DNA from: Glycomyces buryatensis
Lineage (GTDB): Bacteria; Actinomycetota; Actinomycetes; Mycobacteriales; Micromonosporaceae
Length of the DNA stretch: 64,000 nt
Direction of reading: 5' to 3'
Assembly (NCBI RefSeq): GCF_004912275.1
Contig: NZ_STGY01000009.1
Span: 1-64,000 of the forward strand
Every line of letters begins with the position of its first letter. Position 1 is the first letter of the stretch. This document shows positions 1 to 7,418 of the stretch, piece by piece. The notes under the pieces were generated by a model. The model was given only the letters and a program-made list of their open reading frames with translations. It searched no databases and had not been told where the DNA came from. Both the position numbers and the translations under genes were made by a program.

Positions 1-204
1 CTCTTACAGCCATGGAAAACTCACCTCCAGCGAGTGCCGCCTCAAGGGTTCTAACCGTATTTCGAGGTACACGCGACATAAATCTGTCTGTGATTGCTTC
101 TATTTCTGTCATGAACTCTTCATGATTCACCGTTGCCTGCCACTAACGATGTTCGGGTTATGAGCGGGGTATTCGGAGCCTGAACCGATACCGCTGAAGT
201 CGAG

Positions 205-789
205 CTAGACGACCGACTCGCGAAGCAGATCAGAAGGTTTGGCGTCGCGTTCGGTGAGAAGGTCGACCAATGCCGCCGATCCGTTGGAACGGGCGTAGGC
301 CACCTCCGCATCAGTTACGGGTACGGCCTGGAGCCAGATTATGGTCCTGCCAGAGGAATCGAGTTTTGTTAGAGCCGGATCCCAGAAAGCTTGCTCCACG
401 AAGAGAACGTGGCGGACCGCGACATCCGGATAATAAGTGGCGACGACATCGACCAGGATCCGGTTCGGATAGACGAACTCTCCCCCGAGTACATCGAGCC
501 CGCAAGTGGCAATGGCATTGCCAAAGCGGTCGAATCGACTGTCGGCAGCGCCACATATTTCGATTCGCGCAGGAAACTCCCGGCCATCGTTCATCATGGG
601 GGCGGCTGACAATCCCATTGTCGTGTAAGCAGTGAGGCCAGCGCTGGGGGAATTCTCGAAGACCGCGATATCGATGAAGTTGTTGTTGTCCGGGGCCGTC
701 AGCCGCTTGATATCTGAGGGAGGGTCGCCGCGCCCGAAGAGGGCGGCGGCGCGATCAGCGACTTGCCGCATCGACTCATTAAGTGCCAT
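205..789 (-). CDS. SUFU-family immunity protein of toxin cassette 1
   Basis: The 194-residue product resembles the bacterial suppressor-of-fused (SUFU) domain family, a common class of immunity protein in polymorphic-toxin loci. The supporting pattern is an early AYTTMGLSAAPM stretch, a PARIEIC strand and a VLFVEQAFWDP stretch near residue 130. There is no signal peptide or membrane segment, so it should act in the cytoplasm. It is the last gene of a four-gene minus-strand set and lies directly after the GH-E nuclease gene, which is where a cognate immunity gene is expected. An AAAGGAC ribosome-binding site precedes the ATG. The family call is from recalled motifs; the pairing with the toxin is inferred from order. 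Confidence 0.75.
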   Translation of the reverse strand: MALNESMRQVADRAAALFGRGDPPSDIKRLTAPDNNNFIDIAVFENSPSAGLTAYTTMGLSAAPMMNDGREFPARIEICGAADSRFDRFGNAIATCGLDVLGGEFVYPNRILVDVVATYYPDVAVRHVLFVEQAFWDPALTKLDSSGRTIIWLQAVPVTDAEVAYARSNGSAALVDLLTERDAKPSDLLRESVV

Positions 790-852
790 AAACGGTCCTT
801 TCGGCGGGGAAGTCCTATTCTATCACCCGAGACGTGGTCCAGCCGGCTAGGA

Positions 853-1431
853 TTACCCGCCGGATCGCTTGTTCTTGTAGTAGTCATACCAATGGTTGAT
901 GTGATCCGGGGCCTCGCCTTTATGACTCTCGTTGGTAGCCTTGGTTTCGGGCCTGTAGTGCTCGGGGTTGTTGTAGTCGTCTACGAATTCCTGTCTCTCG
1001 ATTCCGAGCTCCTCGGCAACCGCCCGGTGCTTCCGGAACTCATATCCATATTCATGCCCCGCTTGCCAGTTGCTCCCTTCTTCGATTACTTCATCGGTCA
1101 AAGGATCTTTGACATCACCGTTGTCGTCCCTATCGGCGTTGGCCCAGATTTCATCTCGTGTAGAGCCGTTGAGCCCTGGCCGCTGGTATGGGTCCTCCGC
1201 GACCGAGGGCTTGGACCGGTCGATGTTTGGGTCCGAGACCGGATATCCCTTTTCATCGTGGACCGACTTGTCCGTGCGGTACCCCCATCCCTTCGGCAGC
1301 TTGCTGGTGGGAATTCTCCCAGTCTGTGGGTCTTTCTGGTCGAAGACCCGTCTGACCGCATCGGCGTCGAGACGGTCGATCGCCGGTCCAGTGCCTTTGC
1401 CGTTAAGGGTAGGTAGGGGTGGTCTTGTCAT
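853..1431 (-). CDS. GH-E family (HNH/endonuclease VII fold) nuclease toxin
   Basis: The 192-residue protein carries the GHE signature of the HNH/endonuclease VII toxin family: NWQAGHEYGYEFRKH around residues 120-135, followed by NPEHYRPET and an NESHKGE stretch near residue 170. Such domains cut nucleic acid and usually sit at the C terminus of large secreted effectors. Here the domain stands alone after about 100 residues of polar linker, with no secretion domain fused to it. The two genes just upstream (13-bp gap) encode WXG-type small proteins that could serve as separate secretion partners. The next gene is a SUFU-type immunity protein. A CGGAG ribosome-binding site precedes the start. 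The nuclease family call is fairly secure; the target is unknown. Confidence 0.78.
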   Translation of the reverse strand: MTRPPLPTLNGKGTGPAIDRLDADAVRRVFDQKDPQTGRIPTSKLPKGWGYRTDKSVHDEKGYPVSDPNIDRSKPSVAEDPYQRPGLNGSTRDEIWANADRDDNGDVKDPLTDEVIEEGSNWQAGHEYGYEFRKHRAVAEELGIERQEFVDDYNNPEHYRPETKATNESHKGEAPDHINHWYDYYKNKRSGG

Positions 1432-1444
1432 GGGGTGCTCCGGG

Positions 1445-1966
1445 TTAGAGGGCGATGGCGGCGCGGATGGCGGCGTTGCAGGCGAGGTCTTGGGCGACGA
1501 TCGCGGCGTACTGCGCCATCAGTGCGGTCGTGAAGGCGATCGCTCCGGCCTGGTAGGCCGCGAGGACGGCAGGGGCGCCGGGTCCTGCTGAGGAGACTTG
1601 GGACCACTGGCTCGGGCCCAGGATCACCATCGGGGTGGGCAGGACCTTGTAGCCGACCCCTTCGGCGGCCTGCTTGGTGGCCTTGAGGGTCATCACGTTC
1701 GCCATCATGGTGGCGCCCATCGACTCCAAAGTCGCCGCGGCCATCGCCAGCACCGCATCCACCTGCCCGGTGAACGTCGCGACCTGCCCGGCCCAACCCA
1801 CCAGCCCCTGATAGTCATCGCCCTGCCAGGAGGTACCCAGATCGACCACCTGCTGGGCGTATTTGACCTGCAACGATCCCACCTCAGCGGCGGTTTGGAG
1901 CAGGGTGGCGCCGTAGGTCATGAACTTGGAGGGGTCGGCGTCGATCGCCTGCTGGAACGTCGGCAT
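1445..1966 (-). CDS. WXG-type adaptor protein B (cassette 1)
   Basis: This 173-residue, mostly helical protein begins MPTFQQAIDADPSKF and has a WXG-like turn (W47-Q48-G49) between predicted helices, as in WXG100/ESX substrates, but is longer than the usual 100 residues. Its second half (LKATKQAAEG, PMVILGP, VSSAGPGAPAVLAAYQAGA) is nearly identical to the protein at 17941-18546, and its first 41 residues match the fragment at 29927. Only three bases separate it from the adaptor gene upstream and 13 bases from the toxin gene. I infer a co-secreted partner or targeting factor for the toxin, comparable in concept to the Lap proteins of LXG toxins; that role is not demonstrated by sequence. Confidence 0.7.
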   Translation of the reverse strand: MPTFQQAIDADPSKFMTYGATLLQTAAEVGSLQVKYAQQVVDLGTSWQGDDYQGLVGWAGQVATFTGQVDAVLAMAAATLESMGATMMANVMTLKATKQAAEGVGYKVLPTPMVILGPSQWSQVSSAGPGAPAVLAAYQAGAIAFTTALMAQYAAIVAQDLACNAAIRAAIAL

Positions 1967-1969
1967 TCC

Positions 1970-2323
1970 TTATGCCCCTCCGGGAATGGTGGGGGTCTTG
2001 AAGCCGGAGAGGTCGGAGCCGATGCTGTCGAAGTCCTTGCCCATGGCCTCGTCGACGTCATCCCAATCCTTCGCCGTGTCCTTCAGACCCTTCGAGGTGT
2101 CATCGAGGTGGCGGGAGAGTTCCTGCATGTCCTGCTTGAGGTCATCGGCCAAGGCCTCGCACGCCTCGCCGGTCATGAAGCCCCGGTTTGCGGAGTCGGT
2201 GGTCTTCGCGTCCCGCACGGCCTTATCTGGGATCTGCTTCGCCTCGTTCGCGAGCTCCTTCATCTTCCCCGCACCGGTCCGGAGCTGCGCACTTTCCACT
2301 TGCACACGGAAACCCACGGGCAC
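1970..2323 (-). CDS. small helical adaptor protein A (cassette 1)
   Basis: This 117-residue protein is the first gene of cassette 1. It is soluble, charged and helical, and has a conserved ANRGFMTGEA stretch near residue 47 and a KDWDDVDEAM stretch near residue 90. The same two blocks occur in the products at 17579-17935 (ANANRGFLSADAAEAF) and 29577-29924 (ANRGFMTGEAGESL). Size, helicity and the constant pairing with adaptor B suggest a WXG100-like secretion partner, although a canonical WXG turn is not visible. It ends GGA, as does the 29924 copy. The function is inferred from repeated genomic association only. Confidence 0.65.
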   Translation of the reverse strand: MPVGFRVQVESAQLRTGAGKMKELANEAKQIPDKAVRDAKTTDSANRGFMTGEACEALADDLKQDMQELSRHLDDTSKGLKDTAKDWDDVDEAMGKDFDSIGSDLSGFKTPTIPGGA

Positions 2324-2642
2324 CTCCCGGATCGATTGTGAGCGTGCGACACCGGTGAGTATACAAAACGCGTGCTTTGTTCACGCTTCGCGACGTAGTA
2401 CTGGAGTCATCCAGTGTTGTTGCAGGGGAGGGTGATGCAGGTTGGATCTGAAGCGTTGGCGCTGGAGTTGCTTCAGCCGCTTTGGCTTCCAGTGGGGACG
2501 GGCCCGGGCCCTAGCGACCGCGGTCGAGGCGGTCTAGACACTTCGGGCGGACACGCCGAAGCATTCTCGATTTCGTCGCTCAGGTGTGGAAAAATTGGCA
2601 AAGCACCGCATCGGTGCGTTCCGACAACTGAATAGACAGCCA
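2324..2642. other. intergenic region between divergent genes
   Basis: No convincing coding sequence is seen here. The region separates the divergent cassette 1 operon and the hypothetical gene at 2714, so it should hold the promoters of both. Apart from the 14-bp direct repeat at 2409-2422, listed separately, I see no recognisable operator or RNA. Confidence 0.5.
2409..2422 (+). repeat. 14-bp direct repeat, left copy
   Basis: The sequence ATCCAGTGTTGTTG occurs here and again at 3949-3962, on either side of the two-gene segment 2714-3930. It could mark the ends of an inserted segment. Exact 14-base matches are also expected a few times by chance in 64 kb, so this is weak evidence. Confidence 0.4.
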
Positions 2643-2686
2643 GGGCGAGCCGCCCATCAAACGCCAATCCGAGAAGCGGCTCGCCC
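2643..2686 (+). promoter_or_regulatory. 11-bp inverted repeat before the gene at 2714
   Basis: GGGCGAGCCGC at 2643-2653 is perfectly complementary to GCGGCTCGCCC at 2676-2686, with a 22-base loop. It ends 27 bases before the GTG start at 2714, so it is either a 5' leader hairpin or an operator. There is no T-run after it, which argues against a simple terminator. Confidence 0.45.
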
Positions 2687-2713
2687 ACCTATCAACCAGA
2701 GAGGTAACCTCCC

Positions 2714-3598
2714 GTGGCATATATCAGCCTACGCGAAATCCCGGCTCAGACGGTAGACGGAATCGCCTCCGGCCTCCGGTGGGACGCCATCGTCCCAGCC
2801 TGGCGCTACCCGGCCCGCGACAAGACCGCCTTTCTCGCCAAACTCCACTCGCTCCAAACCAAACCCAGCCCGGTCCCGCGATCGAAGGTTGAACCGCAGC
2901 CGCGCGACTACGACCTGCCGAGCCTCGGGCGTCTCCAGGAGGAGGCGTTCGGCCGGTTCTTGGCAGGCTCCGAAGTCCTCGCCCGCGCCCATGACACGGA
3001 GATGAACCCCGGCCGCTGGGAGCGAGTCTGGACGAACCTCAGGCAGGGCCGGATCGCTCAGGCACTGAGCAGGGCATTTGGGTTGAGCCGCAGGCGGACC
3101 CATGTGCCCGTCGCCAAACTCATGACCGCCGACGCCACCACTGATGCTGATGAACCCCGAGGTCGTCTGCGCGGTAGTGGCGGCTGGCTCTCCGGGCCGG
3201 CACTGCCCGACCAGACGCCCCCGGTTTCGCCGCCTCAGGCGGCGGGGCTCGATCCGTCCAAGATCGTCCACACGCCCGCCGAGACCGAGCGCGACCCGTA
3301 TGCGCCCGGCTTCCACACCGCACCCGACGGCACCCAGTACCTCAACTTCCCGCTCTGCGTCACGGCCGAACCCGAACCCGTGGAAGGGAAGGACATCGAA
3401 GGGGAGCATCCCGAGCACCAGGCCCGGTCCGAACGCTTCGCGCGAGCCGTGGGCGGGGCCCGGCGAGCCCGGAGGGAACAAGACCAAAGGCAAGTTGAGC
3501 GGCGGAGCATTCAGCTTGCCGGCTCGGCTTCGTTGTTCATCGATACCTGGGAACGCGCCTTCGACTCCCAGCGCGGCTTCGGAGGTGCCACCGCATGA
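2714..3598 (+). CDS. hypothetical protein
   Basis: I do not recognise this 294-residue protein. It starts at GTG with GAGAGG a few bases upstream. The N-terminal half is basic and partly helical, with a short arginine-rich stretch (SRRRTHVP) near residue 125. Residues 140-230 are rich in proline, glycine and acidic residues and look disordered. The last 60 residues are again charged and helical. No signal peptide or transmembrane segment is visible. The stop overlaps the next start (ATGA at 3595-3598), so the two genes are translationally coupled. The pair is flanked by 14-bp direct repeats and lies beside a toxin cassette, which suggests accessory DNA. The function is unknown. Confidence 0.6.
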   Translation: MAYISLREIPAQTVDGIASGLRWDAIVPAWRYPARDKTAFLAKLHSLQTKPSPVPRSKVEPQPRDYDLPSLGRLQEEAFGRFLAGSEVLARAHDTEMNPGRWERVWTNLRQGRIAQALSRAFGLSRRRTHVPVAKLMTADATTDADEPRGRLRGSGGWLSGPALPDQTPPVSPPQAAGLDPSKIVHTPAETERDPYAPGFHTAPDGTQYLNFPLCVTAEPEPVEGKDIEGEHPEHQARSERFARAVGGARRARREQDQRQVERRSIQLAGSASLFIDTWERAFDSQRGFGGATA

Positions 3599-3930
3599 AG
3601 CGCACCGTCCACGCCGAAGGCCGCGTCAAGCGGGCGATCCGGCTGCACTTCCTCGCCGCCGCTTGGATCTCAGGTCGCCGCCTCCGGTTCGAACCGGTCC
3701 CCGGGCAAGTGCGCCTGCGCATCGTCATCACCGGGACGCCCACCGACAGCTCCACCGGGACCGGCCCGAAACCCGAAGTCCTCGGCTCGGTCACCGGACT
3801 CGACACGCCCACACCGAAACTGACCGTCTCGGCCCCGCTCCACGTCGAGTGGGCCACCGAGCACCGCGACCAGATCCTGATCGAAGCCGCCCGCATCTGG
3901 GGCGTCATCACCCGCGAATGCGAAGGTTGA
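3595..3930 (+). CDS. hypothetical protein coupled to the upstream gene
   Basis: This 111-residue protein is unrecognised. Its ATG overlaps the stop of the preceding gene by four bases, so both are probably made from one mRNA. The N terminus is basic (KRTVHAEGRVKRAIRLH). The middle alternates hydrophobic and polar residues, as in a beta-rich domain (GQVRLRIVITGTP), and the C terminus has one likely helix (HRDQILIEAARIWGVI). No export signal is seen. Confidence 0.6.
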   Translation: MKRTVHAEGRVKRAIRLHFLAAAWISGRRLRFEPVPGQVRLRIVITGTPTDSSTGTGPKPEVLGSVTGLDTPTPKLTVSAPLHVEWATEHRDQILIEAARIWGVITRECEG

Positions 3931-3948
3931 TCGATCGACACCGATGAG

Positions 3949-3962
3949 ATCCAGTGTTGTTG
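3949..3962 (+). repeat. 14-bp direct repeat, right copy
   Basis: Second copy of ATCCAGTGTTGTTG, 18 bases after the stop of the gene ending at 3930. The partner is at 2409-2422. Together they bracket the two hypothetical genes. Confidence 0.4.
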
Positions 3963-4052
3963 AGTTTGAGCGTCGGTGCGGGTGGCGGCTTCGCGATTCG
4001 TGGTCCACCGCGGGTGATCGCCCGGTGGCCTCGGGTAGCTAATATCGCTCGC

Positions 4053-5021
4053 ATGAGTATGAAGGACCGGCTCGGGCGTGTGACGCAGCGAGCCAAAGAT
4101 GTTGGTGCCCAAGTAAAGGAAGAAGCGGCCGGGGCCAAGGCCGACGCGGTCGCCACCGCCAATGCCAAGGTCGACGCCACCAAACAGTCCGCGAACGCCA
4201 GAGCCACCGCGGTCAAGGACTCCGCCACCTCGCGGGTTGAGAGCGTGAAGGACACGGCCGCGACCAGGGCGGGCGCCGTGGTCGACCGCGCCGCCGCGTC
4301 CAGGGAGAAGGCCACCAGCCTGATCGGGGAACTCTCGTCCGGGCTCGATGCGGCCGATTTCGCCAAGTTGATCGAGCGAATCCCGGTCCCCGATTCGCCG
4401 GTGGCGCAGGAGTGGCGGTTCAGCCTGTCCAAGCTGGTCACCGCCGGGGAGAAGCCCCCGAAGGGAACCGGTCTCCTCCTCAAGCAGCTGGACCGGATCG
4501 GCTCCATTGACATCGGCCCCAAGGAGGTCGGGTTCGACGACACGACCGCGAAGTGGCCCAAGGTGAAGGTGATCCGGACCCGCACGCTGGACGGGATCGT
4601 CGAGATGCTCGCGGCCGACACCGTCGCCGAATCCGTGGGGAACTTCCTGCCGCCCCTGCCCGGTTCCGGCTGGGTCGCAGGAAAAGCCACCGAGGCGATC
4701 TTCACGCTGTACGCGTTGACGTCCGAGCTTGCCCTGCGCAATCCCGAATCCGCACGGCGCCAATACGTGTGCGAGATCGAGTACAAGGGCTGGATCCGCA
4801 CGAAGGAGGCCGCGACCGGCCTGTTCACCGGGCCTTGCATGGCCCTGGTGCCCGGACTGGACGACTTGTTCAGGGCCGAGGCCGCGCGCAATGGCGTCAC
4901 CATCGAAGCGGCCGAGCAGACCTCCGTCGAGAGCGCCGAGCGGCGTGCCGCCTGGCTCCGTGAGAAGCAGGCGGCCATCCTGGACCGTCGCGAGCAGGCC
5001 CGCAAGCAGATCGAGTACTAA
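4053..5021 (+). CDS. hypothetical protein with alanine-rich helical N terminus
   Basis: The 322-residue protein has two parts. Residues 5-95 are a lysine/alanine-rich helical region with repeated VKD, TKQS and ATAV units, similar in composition to LEA or apolipoprotein-like proteins. Residues 100-290 form a globular domain without recognised motifs, containing a hydrophobic LPPLPGSGWVAGKATEAIF stretch. The last 30 residues are a charged helix. I chose the ATG at 4053 (MSMKDRL) because upstream in-frame codons give a low-complexity, unlikely extension. It ends 67 bases before the convergent oxidoreductase gene. The function is unknown. Confidence 0.6.
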   Translation: MSMKDRLGRVTQRAKDVGAQVKEEAAGAKADAVATANAKVDATKQSANARATAVKDSATSRVESVKDTAATRAGAVVDRAAASREKATSLIGELSSGLDAADFAKLIERIPVPDSPVAQEWRFSLSKLVTAGEKPPKGTGLLLKQLDRIGSIDIGPKEVGFDDTTAKWPKVKVIRTRTLDGIVEMLAADTVAESVGNFLPPLPGSGWVAGKATEAIFTLYALTSELALRNPESARRQYVCEIEYKGWIRTKEAATGLFTGPCMALVPGLDDLFRAEAARNGVTIEAAEQTSVESAERRAAWLREKQAAILDRREQARKQIEY

Positions 5022-5056
5022 TCGCGAAGTTCGCCCCGCCGACAGATCGAATGCTG

Positions 5057-5088
5057 GATGCGTGATCGCCCTAGAGCGATCACGCATC
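5057..5088. terminator. bidirectional hairpin terminator
   Basis: GATGCGTGATCGC at 5057-5069 pairs perfectly with GCGATCACGCATC at 5076-5088 across a six-base loop. It lies between two convergent genes that end at 5021 and 5089, so it can serve both. No long T-run follows, as is common for actinobacterial hairpins. Confidence 0.75.
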
Positions 5089-6087
5089 TCACTGCTGCTT
5101 CGGGTGAGTCTCGCCCGGGTAGCGCAGACCGATGGCGGATCGGACCGAGTCCAGGATCTCCATGACCTCGACCGTCCCCTGCGGAGGCACCAGAGTGGAC
5201 TCCAGCCGTCCCTGACGCAGCGCCCGGTGGACCTCAAGGGCCTCATGGACGTAGCCGTGGCCGACGTAGGGCGCCTCGAACTCTCGGGGCGCCTCGCCAT
5301 TTCGGATGAGCGTGTAACCGCTTGGCCGGTAGGCGAAGTCGGGAAGCTCGATGCGACCATCCGTGCCGGAGATGGTGACCGCGTTAGAAGGACCGCCGAT
5401 GAACGAGCAGGTCAGCTGCGCGATCGCGTTCGGGTACCGCAGCGTGATCGCCGTGTACGCGTCCACCCCTTCGGGCGTCATGAGGGCTTCGGCGTGCACC
5501 TCCTCGGGGGCACCGAGGACCAAGTGCGCCATCGTGATCGGGTAGACGCCGAGATCCAGCAGGGCTCCGCCGGCGAGCTCGGGATTGCGGAGCCGGTGCG
5601 AGGGAGCGAAATCGCCGGTGATGGCGAAGTTCCCGTGCACGGCGAGCACATCGCCGATCATGCCTTCCTTGATGGCCCTGCGCATCTCGCGGACCGCCGG
5701 ATTGCAGCGGGTCCACATGGCCTCCATGAGGAACCGCTGATGCTCGCGCGCCACGTTGAACATGGTGCGCGTCTGGTCGGCGTTGTACGCGAAGGCCTTC
5801 TCGCACAGGACGTGCTTGCCGGCCTCCAGGAACCGGATCGTCGGAATGTAGTGATGAGAGTGTGGGGTGGCGACGTAGACGATGTCGACGTCGTCATCCT
5901 GGGCAAGTGCCTGGACCGAGTCCCAGGCATGGGGAATGTCGTACTTCTTGGCGAAGTCGGCGGCCCGCTGTGCCGAGCGGGAGGCCACGGCGGTAACGCG
6001 GCAATCATCGAGCAGGGCAAGGTCTTCTACAAAGGTCGATGCAATTCCGCCGGTCGCCAGGATTCCCCATCGGATCGGTTCAACCAT
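5089..6087 (-). CDS. Gfo/Idh/MocA family NAD(P)-dependent oxidoreductase
   Basis: This 332-residue cytoplasmic enzyme has an N-terminal Rossmann fold starting RWGILATGGIAST. It also has the family's catalytic-site pattern AGKHVLCEKA (E96-K97) and the C-terminal domain motif GGALLDLGVYP. Members oxidise or reduce sugars and cyclitols, or trans-dihydrodiols, with NAD(P). The exact substrate cannot be read from the sequence. I start it at the ATG at 6087 (MVEPIRWG), just before the first Rossmann strand, although 12 more codons are open upstream. It stands alone between a hypothetical gene and a CopC-like gene. Confidence 0.88.
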   Translation of the reverse strand: MVEPIRWGILATGGIASTFVEDLALLDDCRVTAVASRSAQRAADFAKKYDIPHAWDSVQALAQDDDVDIVYVATPHSHHYIPTIRFLEAGKHVLCEKAFAYNADQTRTMFNVAREHQRFLMEAMWTRCNPAVREMRRAIKEGMIGDVLAVHGNFAITGDFAPSHRLRNPELAGGALLDLGVYPITMAHLVLGAPEEVHAEALMTPEGVDAYTAITLRYPNAIAQLTCSFIGGPSNAVTISGTDGRIELPDFAYRPSGYTLIRNGEAPREFEAPYVGHGYVHEALEVHRALRQGRLESTLVPPQGTVEVMEILDSVRSAIGLRYPGETHPKQQ

Positions 6088-6268
6088 GCCCGTAAGCACA
6101 TCACAACTTCTGGCTATCGTCAACAGGAGGGTGAGCGGTACTAACTACGCTAAACAGACAAAATAGCCGAACTATCGCGCACGCACCGTAATCGGATCGC
6201 TGTGACCTGCGATGCCATGTTCCTTTTCGCTCAGAGAAGAACCATCCGAGCCGTGGCACTATGGCCCC

Positions 6269-6913
6269 ATGCCACAACGTTCCCGCATCCGCGCATTGGG
6301 AGGCCTCCTGGCCGCCGCCGTCGGCGGCACCGTCCTGGCCCTCGGCCTCGCGGCCCCGGCCGGCGCGCACGCCGCCCTCGTCTCCACCGACCCCGAAGAC
6401 GGGGCGAGCATCGACGAGGCCCCCGCTTCGGTCTCGGCGACGTTCTCGGAGCCGCTCGACGGCCCCTCCACCGAGATCGCGGTGACCGGTCCCGACGGCG
6501 CGCTCGACCTGGCCGACCCGACCTTCGACGGCGACACGTTCTCGCAGCCGATGCTGTACACGACTCCCGGCGAATACACGGTGGCGTTCCGGGTGATCTC
6601 CGAGGACGGCCACCGGGTGGACGACTCGCTGAAGTTCACCGTCGCCGAGATCCCGGCCGACCTGTACGCCGAGGGCGCCGCGCCCGAGGACTCGGCCGAG
6701 TCCTCCGAGGCAGCATCCGAGGAGGCCACCGAGCCGGCGACCTCCGAGGCCACGACCGCCGCCGCGGACGACGAGGAGTCGAACACCGGGACGGCGCTGG
6801 CCGCGATCCTGCTGGGCCTGTTGATCATTGTGGGCGGCGGGGTACTGCTGGTCAAGCTGCTCGGGCGCAAGCCGAAGACCGGCGACGACGCGAAGCCGAC
6901 CGACGAGTCCTAG
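6269..6913 (+). CDS. CopC-domain secreted, membrane-anchored protein
   Basis: The 214-residue protein has a basic N terminus and hydrophobic signal peptide (residues 1-33). The CopC domain begins at once with H34 (AHAALVSTDP), matching the N-terminal histidine copper ligand of the family. The second family hallmark, SEDGHRVDD, lies near residue 115. Then come an acidic Ser/Glu/Thr-rich linker (about 130-175), one transmembrane helix (about 178-200) and a short basic tail. This is the usual actinobacterial form of CopC, anchored outside the membrane and linked to copper handling. No copD or DyP-type partner lies next to it. I chose the ATG at 6269 because the signal peptide follows directly. 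Confidence 0.85.
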   Translation: MPQRSRIRALGGLLAAAVGGTVLALGLAAPAGAHAALVSTDPEDGASIDEAPASVSATFSEPLDGPSTEIAVTGPDGALDLADPTFDGDTFSQPMLYTTPGEYTVAFRVISEDGHRVDDSLKFTVAEIPADLYAEGAAPEDSAESSEAASEEATEPATSEATTAAADDEESNTGTALAAILLGLLIIVGGGVLLVKLLGRKPKTGDDAKPTDES

Positions 6914-6926
6914 CAGGTCAATGGTG

Positions 6927-6987
6927 TCGATTGAAAATTGATTGATTTTGTCAATCGAATTGGTTGACAAAGTCATTCGATTTTTTT
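6927..6987 (+). terminator. AT-rich nested hairpin terminator after the CopC gene
   Basis: Two overlapping stems are visible: TCGATTGA (6927-6934) with TCAATCGA (6951-6958), and AATCGAAT (6953-6960) with ATTCGATT (6975-6982), the latter running into seven Ts. This is a classical intrinsic terminator for the plus-strand gene. Its AT content stands out from the surrounding GC-rich DNA, and the two stems are mutually exclusive. Confidence 0.75.
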
Positions 6988-7004
6988 AAGAGGTCCGGAA
7001 TGAG

Positions 7005-7418
7005 TCAGGGGCAGTTGACCCATTCCTCGGTGCCGTCGGTGAAGAACTGGTGCTTCCAGATCGGCAGCCGGGCCTTGACCTCGTCGACCAGGTCGGCGCA
7101 GGCGTCGAAGGCCTCCTTGCGGTGCTCGGCGGCGACGGCCGCCACCAGGGCCGCGTCGCCGATCGCGAGGTCGCCGATGCGGTGGGACACGGCCACGCCG
7201 TGCACACCGGGACGCTGCGCGATCTCCTCGGCGATCTCGCGCAGGAGCGGCTCGGCCGAGGGATGCCCCTCGTAGGAGAGCTTGGTGACGCTGCGGCCGT
7301 GGTCATGGTCGCGGACGTTCCCCGAGAAGGTCACGATCGCGCCGGCGGCGTCGAGCGTGACAGCCCGTTCGTGTTCGGCCACATCGAGGTTCGTCTCTGA
7401 AATCTGCGCGCGGATCAT
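7005..7418 (-). CDS. moaE: molybdopterin synthase catalytic subunit MoaE
   Basis: This 137-residue protein is the large subunit of molybdopterin synthase, which with MoaD inserts two sulfurs into cPMP. The family pattern is clear: GAIVTFSGNVRDHDHGRSV near residue 30, LSYEGHPSAEP, VAVSHRIGDLAIGD, the C-terminal lysine region RKEAFDAC, and LPIWKHQFFTDG. Length is normal. Its ATG overlaps the moeA stop by four bases, making it the last gene of the molybdenum-cofactor operon. No moaD or moaA is seen in the window, so the partner must be elsewhere. Confidence 0.93.
   Translation of the reverse strand: MIRAQISETNLDVAEHERAVTLDAAGAIVTFSGNVRDHDHGRSVTKLSYEGHPSAEPLLREIAEEIAQRPGVHGVAVSHRIGDLAIGDAALVAAVAAEHRKEAFDACADLVDEVKARLPIWKHQFFTDGTEEWVNCP

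Noticed and set aside
3690-3710. TTCGAA palindrome resembling a tRNA T-arm
   Set aside because: It lies inside a coding sequence and no cloverleaf can be built around it; no tRNA gene was found in the window.
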